A DNA stretch of 64,000 bases from Loxodes magnus (Eukaryota > Ciliophora > Karyorelictea > Loxodida > Loxodidae): positions 51,701 to 115,700 of the forward strand of contig CAMPDV010001491.1 in the NCBI GenBank assembly GCA_946699065.1. The letters run 5' to 3'. Below the pieces are notes generated by a model. It had not been told where the DNA came from and ran no database searches. It saw only the letters and a program-made list of their open reading frames with translations. The translations under genes and the position numbers were made by a program. Positions 11,510-23,701 of the stretch are shown one piece after another. The first letter of the stretch is position 1. Each line of letters starts with the position of its first letter.

Positions 11510-14500
11510 TTATTTATAGAAAATCAAAAAATATACTAAATTTCATTATGGTTAAAATAAATATAACAAAATCTAATTCACTTAAAAAGCTCTTTTTAAG
11601 GAAACATTTTTTTATTGCTTGAATTACTTAAAATCAGTTTATTAAATGTCAAGTACAATAATTAACGCAAATTTTTTTCTTATTTTATTTCAAAATTAAA
11701 TTAAAATTATTACTCTATGACTAACTATCTTGATTGACTGTATTTCACATATTCATATTGATATTTAAATAAATTTGAATTATATAGTAAAAACTGTATT
11801 AATTGATATTAAGACCATTATTGATTCCAGTGTCTTATAGCTTATTTAAATTTTAGTTGAAGAGTAAGTTGAAATGCAACTTTATGGGTTTTTAAAAACT
11901 AACTTTCCAGATTTAAACTCTTATTTCTTTTTCATATATAACTCCATTTAAATTTATATATTGTTAATAAAGCAAAGTATTATCTAACTATAAATACCAT
12001 ATCATATTCTTTCTTTTTACATAATACAACAAAATCTTAATATGTTATTAATATTTTCAATTGAAACTAGAATCAGAGAAAGATTTATTAAACAAATGAT
12101 GAAACAATTTGATTTTTGAGACATTTGAATTGAGCCATGCTAAATTAATATAACCACAATCAAACGATTTAAAGTAAATGATCAAGCTATTACATAGATT
12201 CTTCAGTTATTTTTAAACTATTAAGAAATACATTTTTATAGAGACTAGATATTTCCTTTCTTTCTAATATAGATAATTTATCGTTTTATAAGATTCTTAA
12301 TTTATGGTACTTTTTACTATTTTATTTATAAACATAATTTTCAGATTGTGATGCTTTCCATAATTATAGAATATTAAAACTTCTAAGTGTTTTTGAAGAA
12401 ATATTTAGGAGAATAAGAAAGGAAAATAAGTTTATAATATGAGTAAAAATTATGATTTAAAAAGTAAAAGCTAAGTAACAATTTAATTGGCTTAATGCTA
12501 AATCATTCTATATGCCCTATAAAAATCTAATTAGTATTTTGAATGATATAAGTCAGAACATACCATTTAATTCCTTCTTCTTAATAATTAATTAGTATAA
12601 CGCAAAATTTATTAAGTCTATATATACTCTTAAATTAGTGAAATGAATGAAGAATTTTAATTTTTAGTATAAATAAACAGACCTAAAGTTTCTTTCGAAT
12701 CTGTTTTTTAAATAATGAATTTTAGAGATTAATTTGTAAATCTCCTTGCTATTTACTTTCTCTACTATTAATAATTCTTCCAATCATCTAAAAATAAGCA
12801 TCTATCATTTAATTTAAAAATCGGGTTATAACCCTCTTTAGTACAGTTTATTTAAAATTCTATATCAGCCTTATTTTTTTAATTGTCCTAAGAATTTTCT
12901 AAAGATTTGCTATCTAAGAAAAAGATTTCATTTTAGCTAAATAAAAATTGCTTTTATTTACTTATTAAATATTATTGTAATCCTAGTAAAAATAAACTTA
13001 ACTTTATTAAAATTACTATCTAGTAGCTCTTACTGTAATATTCTCATAACTGTATATTTTGTAAAAGTATAATAGAAATTAATATAATGAATATATAACT
13101 TAATTCTCAAATATTTCTTTTAGCTATTTAGAATTTATTTTGATCAAATTGTAAAAGATTTAGCAACTATAAATTTAATTTGAGAAAAGAGAGGTTCGAA
13201 TTTATGTCACTTATATCTTTTTTTCTTCTATGTTTATTAATTCAAGCAATAAACTTTCTTATCTAAGATTACAATAAAATTATTTTCTCAATTTAATTTT
13301 ATTTTTGACTATTTTCTTAAGTTTCGCTCAATTTTTTTTAATTTAGTTTTGATTTTTCTTCTTTATAACCATAAATTGCTTTTAAAATGACATGAACTTA
13401 CTTAAAAGTTTTATCCTAAAATTCGTATTTAAAATCCAAATCCTAACAAATATCTTTCATGATATAATGTAGTTAAAGTTCTCTCTATATTTATGATTTG
13501 TTAATTACATTCAAGCTCTTTTCTCTAAACTATTAATTTCGTTCGAAATTTTATATATGCTTATGCATTATTTACTTATAGAAGTACTTAGAATAATCAA
13601 CGACAGTGCTTGTAATTTTATCCTCAGTTAAAAATCAAGCATATTTATTTTTGAATATTTTATGACTAAATAAATTTACTATATCGATATCCAAAAACTT
13701 ACCTAGAAAGATTTAAATATATTTAGAATAAAGTCATTGTATGACATAATATAAAAGAAGATATATCTTATTTTTCTAGTTCTTAATATTCACATCAATT
13801 GCTTTTTTATTTCTTATCATTTTATATCTCTATCACATTTTTTAATCATTGTCTGGATATTATTTATTTTCGTCCCATTTTTTAGAAATATATAACCCTC
13901 ATTCAGATTAATCTATATCCCTTCTATAGATGTAAACTACCATAAATACTTTTCATAATGTTTAATTTCTCTTACTTTGATATTATCATCTTAATCATGT
14001 AAAACTATAGAATATTGAAAGTATATGAGCAACCTATTTATCTGTAATATATTATTTTATCAATCTAATTTCAAATTTACCACTTTCTAGTGCTTAGTTG
14101 AATTTAAATGCGCTGTTTAAATATTTATCAATACAATATAAATCAAGCTATTTTTAAGCCTCTAAATTCCCATTTATTCTATATTTTTCACATAATGATT
14201 AAGCACACACGAAGTTTGTATTTTCTCTATGTACTAACATATTTATAAGTTTTAAGGCGTAAGTAAATAATTCTCTATAAATGCTTAAACTTCTACTCAT
14301 TATTTTAATACTAGTAGAAGCTATTTAAGCAGAAAGTCTTCAAAGCACTGAGTATAAATTCACCTACTATTAGCGTTAGTATTTATTCACTATTAGCAAC
14401 CTGACATTCTCTCCTTATAATAGTATCTTCTTCATTTAGTTAAAGTAAGTTAAAATAGAAACCAGAGTATAAGGATGGATACTTTATCTATCCTAAGCTA

Positions 14501-16915
14501 AATTTAGTTATAGCTTCTTAAGCCTAATTATTATCTGATTTAAAATAATTCAGGTACATCTTTTATAACTATTAACTATAAATGTGATCAAGTAGTCACT
14601 ATTGCTTATCAAAGTTGTTTAGAAGTTAGCTTGTTGAAAGTTAATGCAAAGCTATATTGCTCTTTACTAAAATTGACTTATTTAAATCAAAATTTTTTTA
14701 TTAGGAACATACAGAAATTATTAAATGGTTTGCTATCTTTTGAAGTAACTAAAGCAATAAGTTATCAATGAATTTTTCTTTATCTAAATAAATCAATAAA
14801 ATTAAAATCATACCACTAGAGATTTTATACCTCATAAAGAAACTATGCTTGTTTTACTTTGATTCAATGATTTTACTATTAAAGTTTAAATTATTTGCCT
14901 TATTTTTAAATAAGCAAGCTTTATTAATATATATGAATCCTAACTCTTGGAGTTCTATAAAGTCTGAAGAATATTCTTAAACAATCCTTTTAGTTTGCAA
15001 AATTTGTATTATAGGCATATTTTTTACTTTTTGGGTTAGTAGAAATAAATTTTTAACTTCAAAGCAAAAATGCTAAAAAATATGAAACTGACCAGTCAGT
15101 ATGTTTTGAATAATATCGCTAAGTAATTAACTGGATTATCTCGTTAATCTTAACATGATAAATTTTCTACCAAAGGAAGGAATAAAATTAAACTAATAAG
15201 CTTATAACTTAAATTATTCAAAGAATAGTACTACATAATGTATAAAACTAAAAGTATTAACAATTATAACCATCTGATATACTTCTAATGATAAAATTCT
15301 GTCCTTAATAAGAGCAAGTGAGATATAGTTCGATCATATGAGAAGACTAAGGAAGATATAATTTATCAATTTGTTTCATTTCACATATAGATATTTTAAG
15401 TGTTAAAGAGTAAACTTGATAAATAAAATGTAATACACTAAATTAAATGTAAATAAACTAATACGAGCAAGTTAAAAAGAAATATTATTGTATTTGGTAA
15501 CTCAATCAATTGTTTTATATACCTCTAATTCTATTTTAAGCCAAATATAACTATTTAACTTAAATTAAATTAAAAAATACATTTGATATTCTCTTTTTCT
15601 CTTAAAAAAATGAATCCCTAATTATGTGAAATGTACTAACTCAACAAGATTTTATCTTCTATGATTTTCTTACTTAGCATTAAGACAATAACTTGATATA
15701 CTATTTACTTGGTAGCAACCTATCATATAAAGCTATTTCTTTACTAAACCTCTTTTGCTACGACTAATATTATATATTTCTAGTTTATAAAGCATGATGC
15801 TTTTATCCTTTCTAAATTAATTCTTTCTTAACTAAAATTTATATAGATTCTTAAAGCTTGCATTGTTATTTTCTTTTAGCTAAAATCCAAAACTTACAAT
15901 TAAAAAGAAGAATAAAAATAAAATTTTAAGATTAAGAATGCAAAAATGCTTATAAGTCAGCTGTTAAAGTCAATTAGCTATCATATTTATTCTATCTATA
16001 TTCTTAAGGAATTTTATCATGTCAAAAATGAAAATTGAGAGTGATAAAGATATGAAGGGAGTAATTAAATTTCTTAATGTGGTGATTTAATTATTAGCTT
16101 TATAAAAGTATATTAGAAAACTTAATTTTCAGGTGTAATAATAAGAACATTAGGCGTAAGAGAAAACTAGAAGATATATCTAAAGTATGGTATAAGAATT
16201 ATCTTATCAAAGGTATATAAGCAAACTAGTATTTATAGAGACTTATTAAATAAATCTCACTTTTGCTTACTACTTATTAATAAAGCAAGGTATTATTAAT
16301 TATATTTCGTATGTAGTTATTAATAAAAGCTTTAGTCTGTATGGTTAATTAATTGATGTGTAAAAGCTCTGAAATGCTTTTATATGAAGTTAATTTCGCA
16401 AACAATAGAAGTAGAATGAAAAAATAGGCTTAATAAATAGTCTAGTCTTCAATAGATATTTTTAAAGACATATTACTATTCTTTTCTTGGTCTATTATCT
16501 GAACCATTTAATAAATCATAAAGAAAATAGAAAAATGCTATTGCAGTCCAAAAAACTAATTATAAAAAAGATTTTTAAATGTAAAGATTTAGGTAAAACT
16601 AAGCTAATAAATAACTATTTAATTGTTTTGAACTAACTCTTTAATAAGAATTATTTACTTATAATTTCTAGTCTTTAATTTATCAAATTTCTATTTATAA
16701 TTTAAAACTAGCTACTTAAAGCATTTATTTAGAAATATTAAATTAAGGATCTTTTCTCTTCTTTTTTTACTCTTTCATTAAATAAATTTTTTAAGAATGT
16801 CCCTACAATAAATTATATAGCATATTCTACACTAAAATTGCTTTATTATCATTTCTTCTTTTGTATTCATTTATTCTACTGATTTCCTACAGATCTAGTT
16901 TGTAAGATTAAAATT
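11510..16915. other. long AT-rich stretch, no gene recognised
   Basis: More than 5 kb of about 80% AT DNA. TGA occurs frequently in all frames and no protein motif, RNA fold or repeat shared with the rest of the window was seen. It looks like noncoding germline DNA. Short real exons could be missed by eye. Confidence 0.5.
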
Positions 16916-16916
16916 A

Positions 16917-17228
16917 ATTAATTTCAACTAAAAAGTTTTTGGATCGGAAACTCCTTTCCGATTGCCCGACCCGACGCTCTCTTTTTATGGAATTACGGGG
17001 ATATCCTGTTGTACTCCAGGCACAGATGCTAGGGAGCTCCATCGCTATGAGTAGCCAGGCTTCAAGCCCCTACCAAGAGCGGATAATCTCAAAGACAGTG
17101 CTCCCTTCAGAAAATGACTCTGACCAGGGGCTTTCTCAGCGACAGGAAAGAAACTTGTTCCTAGCCATAAAACCAGAAAGTGTTGTTACGAAGGTCATTC
17201 TCAGCTCCCACCATCTTTTCAATTATTA
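16917..17228 (+). repeat. GC-rich 310-bp repeat, copy R2
   Basis: Inverted partner of R1 (5855-6168), with the same edges and very high identity. A 96-codon open frame starts at 16939 (GGATCGGAAACTCC region) and runs to the repeat edge, containing MELRGYPVVLQAQ and SQRQERNLFLAIKPESVV. It uses CAG/CAA for Gln rather than TAA/TAG, unlike nearby genes. The balanced composition and near-identity of the two copies suggest recent movement or outside origin. Confidence 0.75.
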
Positions 17229-17229
17229 A

Positions 17230-20200
17230 GGTTAAACTTAACTATCTAAAGTTGATTTACTAAAATTTAAGTTTAAAGGAATAAATTTATATAGGATATA
17301 ACATAAGGTATTTATAAGAGCAAAAGTTGAATTAAAGAAAAAGGTTTAGTAAGGGAACAATATACTCTGTTATAGTTGATCTGTAGTAAAAAGAAATCTA
17401 AAGGTATTATTTAATTAAACTGTAAACATTAAAATTATTATCTTTATAAATTAAAAGTTTCTATTTATTAGATATATACAAATAAAAGGGCGAGCTGCAA
17501 TAGTGTTTAGCATATTGAAGAAACTAAAATAATTCTTAATTTTAAGCTAAATAGAAGTTTATCATTGATATTAATTATAAATAATAAGCAAAATAGCTTT
17601 TTATAAAGCCAACTCATTTAAACTTTATCCTCTACATCTAGTTTATTTATATAGCTTCATAATATAAGCTTATTTAACAAATCAGAATAACTACTATACT
17701 CTTCTTAGATTTTCATATGTGTAAGCTAGATCTAATGATTCTAACTAAATTATTAATGATAAAATTCTATAATTTTATGATATTTAACTGTATTTTTGGT
17801 AATAAAATAAGCATAATTTACACTATTTAAGGTTTTAGAAAATCCCAGCAATCCTTTAAAATATTATAAGCTATAAGGTAATTAAATTAGCTTAATATAT
17901 ATATACTAGGAATAAGTTATTTCATGTTAATTAAAATAAGGTAATTCAAATTACTTCATCGAGTATGTTAGATTTAATTCCTTATTACTAGAATATATCA
18001 TAAATTATAAAAATATTACACACTATTCTCCAAATAAAATACTAGCTATCTAAATATTTCTTAGGTATATTAAAGGATTCATATTTAAAAAATTAAAACT
18101 AATCTTTGAATTCTGAATCTTAGACATTAATTAAATAACCCAAAAAAGGAAAATAAAAAAATATAATAAATAATTGAAATAAATTCTAATGCAAAGCAGA
18201 TTTAAGAGCTATAAAAATCTTTAATAGTCTGATTTATGAGAATGTTCTTCATAAATATTAAGATAAATTCATATTAACATGTAGTTTTTTATTAAAATTA
18301 CTTACATACTTATTAAGCTCTATCCAGTTTATTAATTCAAATACATGCTAAATTTTTTTTAATTATTGTTAAGCACAAACAAAAACTGACTAGAATGTAT
18401 TCGTAAATAGCATTGTAAAAATATTAAGTAATTTCTTATTAATTATAATGCTTGTATAGTTCTCATTTATTGCTGGTTAGATTATTTAAAATGATGGTTT
18501 CTTTTAAATTAGAATTTCAACTTTAACTTTAAGAAGTTATCATTAACTTTAATTTAATAATTTAATTTCTCTAGCAACCAAAAATGCCGATTCTTATTTT
18601 TTGTCTGTTTCTTTCGCTTTCTTAATCTCTTTGAAGATAATTCCCTAAAACTCTTCTTTTTTAAAAAGAGTTTGCTGAAAGTTTTTAAAACTAACTTAAA
18701 ATTTTATAATCGATTTAGTTAAATCCTAAAATAAATAGATTCTAATATTTATTTATTTGGATATATTACACATAATTGTTGCAAGTAGACTATTTTATAT
18801 TTAAGAGCTATAAGATTTTGAGAGTTTATGTTTTAAATTTTTTTAAAGAAAGCTATCATTTTTAAAAATAATTGGTCATATAGATTTCTGTTATGCTAAT
18901 TATTTTGTAAGGCTTATTTTAAATAAGGGATAATTCATTCAAAATTTATTCTTCAGATCATCTCTTTTACACTGATATTATGATTTTAAAAATATCAATT
19001 TGATAAGAATAAAATAATTTTAAGGTGATATATAGAATTTCAGCCCAATAGCAATAAAAGCAATGTTGGTTCGTTAATATGTAACATTCCTAAAATTAAA
19101 AACTTTATATATAAGTAAATTTTCTACGTTTAGCTATGGATTTAAAATATATGACTACTAGTTAATTTTTATATATACATTTTATTTTATCTCTCTATAA
19201 CTAAATAAAATTAGCTTCACAATTAATTTTTCCTCTACAATTATTAACAAATTTTCACAAGATTTTAGATAAAAAAGCCTTATATACTTTTTTTGTTATA
19301 CCAAAGTCTTATAAAACTTTAAAGTTTTCTATTTAATGCTTAGACAGGAAATTTATGATTGTTTTAGGTTTAAAAACTTTATAAGATTAGTTTACTTTAT
19401 CCTAGTTAGGAATATTTTAAATTCCTAGCTTTATTCATTATACTGCACATAGATTTTAAATTATTTAACTAAAAATTCTTAAAGATTTTATTTCTCTATT
19501 AACTTCTAAAAGGAATAAAACTATTAATTACACTGAGACTAAATAGTTAACTAAATGAAATTTAGAATCAATCAAGAATGAAATTAATTATGAATTAGAA
19601 AATTTTCTATTATATCAAAGTGAGGAAAACGATAAATATCTCTAAAAGTCTTAGTCAATTAAAAGTTTTAATTTAATAAGGCAAATGTTTGATATAGCAT
19701 TATATTCAGACTTTTAGATTTTTATATAAACATGATATTAAGCTTTTCTCGCCTAATGCCTATCTAATTTTAAACTAAGTTGTATCTAAAAACTTAATTT
19801 TCTTAATTGTTTATTTAGTCAAATATAATAAAAATCCCTTAATTAATTATAATTATTTCTTAAAGAATGTTATTTTATAAAAATATATAGTAGCACTAAG
19901 ATTTTTAAGTTTCTTATGCTGTTTCTTTAACCCAGCTTTGAATATATCATTGCTATATTAAATTTTATTAATGAAGTAGCCAATGTATCATAATGAATTA
20001 GTAGGCTTATTAATGCTATTTTAAATTAATTTTGGATGAATGCTTTAATTATCAAGAGCTATTATAATCTCTTTATAACTATTTAATCTAGATAAATACT
20101 TGAACTTCATCTCTTTTGAAATAGTTTCTAGTTTCTTATCCTGTTAGTACTCTATAGTCAACTTGATTCAACATTTTGGGTAAATTTTGAATTTTGATTA

Positions 20201-20335
20201 TAAAAAAATAAAATAAAATGTTATGACTAGAATTTTAACGAGAGTAAAATGAAATGCTACTAAGATATAGTCGAATACATTTATTTTCATTATTTCTTCT
20301 AAGCTTTTATTATGGATATTATTTTTTAAAACCAC
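17230..20335. other. AT-rich stretch, no gene recognised
   Basis: About 3 kb of AT-rich sequence with no recognisable coding motif or repeat. A short Lys/Glu-rich minus-strand frame near 18560-18700 is the only hint of coding and is too weak to call. Confidence 0.45.
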
Positions 20336-20339
20336 CATA

Positions 20340-20359
20340 GTTGTTCGAAGGTGAACAAC
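20340..20359. repeat. perfect 7-bp-stem hairpin
   Basis: GTTGTTC and GAACAAC flank a 6-nt loop. It marks the outer edge of the GC-rich block inside the right inverted repeat. Confidence 0.6.
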
Positions 20360-20367
20360 AAGGTCAT

Positions 20368-20588
20368 CTTCATCAGAGGTGGGGGAAGTTAAGTACCCGT
20401 AATCGACTTTATATCTTCCTCTGCTTTGGTTTGGCCTCGAGACATAAGATTCTTAGACCTTCGACACTGACTTGGCTTGGCTTCGTTTATTTTTAATTCT
20501 GGAACTAAAAAGAAATAATACTGCGAGCTTCATCAGAGGTGGGGAATTTAAGTACCCATAATTGACACATGTCGTCCTCTGCTTTGGT
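20368..20588. repeat. two copies of a 60-bp GC-rich hairpin unit
   Basis: Units at 20368-20430 and 20528-20588 both read CTTCATCAGAGGTGGGG, then AAGTACCC, then CCTCTGCTTTGGT. In each, CAGAGG can pair with CCTCTG, leaving AAGTACCC in the loop, while the stretch between differs. Conserved pairing arms with a conserved loop and a variable spacer suggest a structured RNA or protein-binding site. Confidence 0.55.
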
Positions 20589-20660
20589 GATACAATGAGA
20601 CACAATCCTGCCATGTCCTTGGACCTCCAGCAAGTATTAAAGATTACGAGTATTCTAAGA

Positions 20661-20776
20661 TTATATCAGTATTGAACATTTTTATCAGTACTGAATAATT
20701 ATACCAGTATTGAACAAGGTTTATCAGTATCTGATAATTTTATCAGTAACAAACATTCTTGTCAGTATGAAACATT
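20661..20776 (+). repeat. tandem array of a 22-24-bp motif (about six units)
   Basis: Six degenerate units of TTATCAGTATTGAACATTTT lie directly inside the right inverted repeat. Units vary in the A/C after CAGTA and in spacer length. Subterminal arrays like this are typical of transposon ends that bind a transposase, but that role is inferred. Confidence 0.7.
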
Positions 20777-20782
20777 TTTTTT

Positions 20783-20823
20783 AAAGAGCTGCGCACCAAC
20801 GAGAGTGCTACGCGCTCTATAAT
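20783..20823 (-). repeat. right terminal inverted repeat (candidate)
   Basis: GAGCTGCGCACC-GAGAGTGCTACGCGCTC-ATAAT is partner to 8843-8884. It can also fold on itself (GAGC/GCTC, GCG/CGC, CAC/GTG with small bulges). Confidence 0.6.
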
Positions 20824-20824
20824 C

Positions 20825-21495
20825 AAATTTATTTATTTATGAAAAATAGAATTTAGTTTGTGTTTTAACTGAACTTATCAGGCAATAAACCTATATATTA
20901 AAGTAAATAGCTATTTAAGTTTCTTTTTTGTTCATAAGTAATTTAAGTTTTTTTAAAAGTATTGATTATAGTTTTTTGCTAGGATGATGTTGGTTATATC
21001 TAGATAAGTTTAAAGTATTTCTTAAACACAAGATTATGATAACTTAAGACTTAATGTAGTTAGTAATAATAACTAATAATTTAAGCTTGATTAATTATTT
21101 GGAATTAATTATAATTAAAAGGGGTATATATGCTAATATTAAGATAGTACATACTGTTATATTTTAGTTATAATCATATAGATTAAGAGATTTTTAAACC
21201 AAATAAAGTATTAAAATTTAATCTAAGAACTACATACTTTAACTTTAATTTGCTTACCTCTAGAAACATTAGTTATTTAATAGCTTTAGTTATAGAATAC
21301 TTTTGCTGATAAGATCAGAAGAATTTATTTAATTTAGTGGCTATTTTTATTTATTTATAAATGCTTATTTATAACTTAATCAAAAAGAGTATATTACATA
21401 GATAAAAAAGGTATAGAACTTTACACTTTACTAAAATAAATTGATAAGGCTTAAACTAATTTAATCTATATTAAGTTTTCATTATTTTATAAAAT
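20825..21495. other. AT-rich spacer
   Basis: No gene recognised between the candidate element and the 3' end of the kelch pseudogene. Confidence 0.4.
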
Positions 21496-21499
21496 CAAA

Positions 21500-23700
21500 T
21501 CAGCCTTTTTTATCTCTTTCAAGTTTAATTTTGTCTAAGTTATCTCCCTCTTCCTGATTATAAGCTTAAACTTCCTTTGTTTATATTTCATTTTACTAAC
21601 TCTCATCAATTGCTGAAGGTATTAATAAAGGCTCTTTCTAAAAATTTAATAGGTTAATATAGCCACTTTGATTCTTCAAGCTTTATTCTTTGTATCTCTG
21701 CTTTAAGAGATTTAAATTTTATTGGAGTGGAGACAACATTTCCGAATAATCATCGTAAAGTTCACCAAGAGAAAATTATTAAGTGACTTATGAAATTTTT
21801 ATTATTTTCTTAAATTTTTACCTAGCTTTTTATATTGAAAATACTTTTCTAGTTTAAGTCTTTTATATAGGATTTAACTAATATTACTCTTTCCATTTAT
21901 TTAATTATTGATCCAAGGTCTTTTTTTCATTTTTTATTTACTTTTTCTTAAAAGTATTCTTTATTCTTCCTTTCAACTTCTCTATGAAGCTCATCAATTT
22001 TCCTAAAACACTCATTAACCTGAAAATAGATTCTAAGATAGTTGCAACCAAATTTACTCAGAAATATTTAAGAATTTATTGAGTCATTAATGAGCTTTCA
22101 CTTGGCTTAAATTTTATTCTTGCATATAAATCTGAAGTTAACTGCATTTCAGTACTTGTTTATTAAGTTCCCTTACTTATGTATCCTGTACTCATTACAT
22201 TATATCCTGTATCTCCATTATGTATTAACTTATCCGGATTGTTTGTTTCAAAAGCAGAAGTTATTGTTAAAAATTCAAGTATGGTTAGCTCTGATCCTCT
22301 GAATACCATTTCTTTATCAGGATTAATAGTTATATTTATGCTTGAAAATTCTTTGGAATAGATGAAGTTGTAGTAGCATTAAACTAAATAGATGAAGCAA
22401 AAGATTTATCTTCCTTTAGACTGAATAAGATGTAAGAAGGTCCGTTTATTTCACATTTCTTGCATGCTTTTTTTTACATAACAGTTTCCATTCACCATTT
22501 AGCATTGAAACTAAGTCCCTTCCATATTATCACTAACTGATGTTATTCCACTTAACTCGAAACTAATGTCTTTATGGCAATCTGAGTATTCTTAAGTTTC
22601 TTAATTTAACATTGTCCGCTATAAGATTCGAATTTTACTATAGATTATAGATTTGACTTAATAGTAGGGTAAGTTTCTTTTAAAATAAGATAGGGAATGA
22701 GAGCTTTACTTTCTTCAATATTATCAAGAGTAAAACTTTTTAAATCATTTAATACAATTCAATGGCTAGTACACCAAAGAAAGAGGAAAATAGTCCACCT
22801 ATAGAAGTTTTCCTTAACTTCATAAACTACCCAAGATCATAGTTATGACTTTTATCATAGTTATCAAATACTTTTATTTTGTTTCTTGACTCTTTTTTGG
22901 TTAAAAACAAAACGCTTAAAAAGCAAATTATTAGGAAAAGTCCTATTGATATATATTAGTTGTAATTCTTAACTTCATCAGCTTTATCTTAATAGCTTTA
23001 AGGTTGCTTTGATTATTACACTTTTTATTTCTAGCTTCTTATAGGAAAAGTAGATCAAACAGGACACTCTAAATAATTCGAGCATTCAATACAAAATTCA
23101 GTTCCTTCTTTATCATTATAGAATCCCTTTGCACAAGGTAAGCATTATCTTTCAGAAGAAGCTCCTAGAATAGGTTACTCCATTACTTTAGGACACTTTA
23201 TGCATTATTGCTTTATTTTGTATAAATACCACAAGGACAAAGGTAGCATTCTCTGTTTTCATATTCATAAGTTCCATAACTATAAGGTAATCCACATAAA
23301 GTTAAACTAGAATTGCATTGTCGAGGAATATTGTGAATTCAAAATTAGTTTATGGAAATTTTGGGAATACTAAAAAGTCCTCAAATATAAACTCCACCAA
23401 AGAACATCAGCCATCTCTTATAATAAATCATGGCATGACCCCAAATACTAGGTGGTAATTTTTCTTTTGTATTGGTGATTTAAATAAATTATTTTATTTT
23501 AAATCTATTAGAATCAAATCATTTAAAGGACGTAATTCTTAGTCTAGTCCTCCATAAATGGCAATAAAATTGTCAAAAGATAATAGCCTGCTTATATAAA
23601 TTAGTCTTCATTGATATTCAAATTAATATCCTAAGATTTATTCTTAGATATTATATTTCTCAGCTGTTGGAATTTTTTAATGCAAAAATTATAAAGTTAA
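21500..23700 (-). pseudogene. kelch / Cys-rich / transmembrane surface protein, degenerate
   Basis: On the minus strand with UAR = Gln the order is: kelch repeats (NFIAIYGGLDQELRPLNDL and WGHAMIYYKRWLMFFGG, 23600-23390); a growth-factor-receptor-type Cys-rich region (GTYEYENRECYLCPCG, CLPCAKGFYNDKEGTEFC, CIECSNYLECPV) at 23280-23060; a membrane span (SIGLFLIICFLSVLFLTKK) near 22930; an extracytoplasmic-type domain (MVNGNCYVK, KACKKCEINGPSYILF) at 22530-22420; a C-terminal hydrophobic segment (NLVATILESIFRLMSVLGK) near 22030; and a long Lys/Gln tail ending at TGA 21502. This layout is typical of expanded surface-protein families of Tetrahymena and relatives. Frameshifts (one in an eight-A run near 22475, others near 23200 and 22340) and in-frame TGA in place of probable Gly codons show decay, unless indels are sequencing errors in homopolymers. 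The 5' end is not located. Confidence 0.75.
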
Positions 23701-23701
23701 G

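Larger units (their letters stand above)
8843..20823. mobile_element. candidate 12-kb element bounded by imperfect inverted repeats
   Basis: The left end (ATTATAGAGAGCGTGGCACT, then CGCGCAGCT) and the reverse complement of the right end (ATTATAGAGCGCGTAGCACT, then GTGCGCAGCT) match at about three quarters of 42 positions, with a divergent 7-nt centre. Each end is followed inward by an unusual GC-rich subterminal segment. Inside lie zinc-knuckle copy C, a tRNA-Glu gene, GC-rich repeat R2 and long AT-rich stretches. I see no transposase and no clear target duplication beyond the AT-rich edge. It could instead be two solitary copies of a short repeat in opposite orientation. Confidence 0.35.

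Noticed and set aside
20340-20600. Possible 5S rRNA because of the GAAGTTAAGTACC stretch
   Set aside because: Resemblance is limited to a short block; the rest of the 5S sequence and its conserved internal promoter are absent, and the unit is duplicated as a hairpin.
20500-20600. Possible box C/D snoRNA (CTGATGA on the minus strand)
   Set aside because: No matching D box with terminal pairing at the right spacing was seen.
22120-22361. Two overlapping plus-strand 60-codon frames
   Set aside because: Antisense to the kelch/Cys-rich pseudogene, which has domain support on the minus strand.
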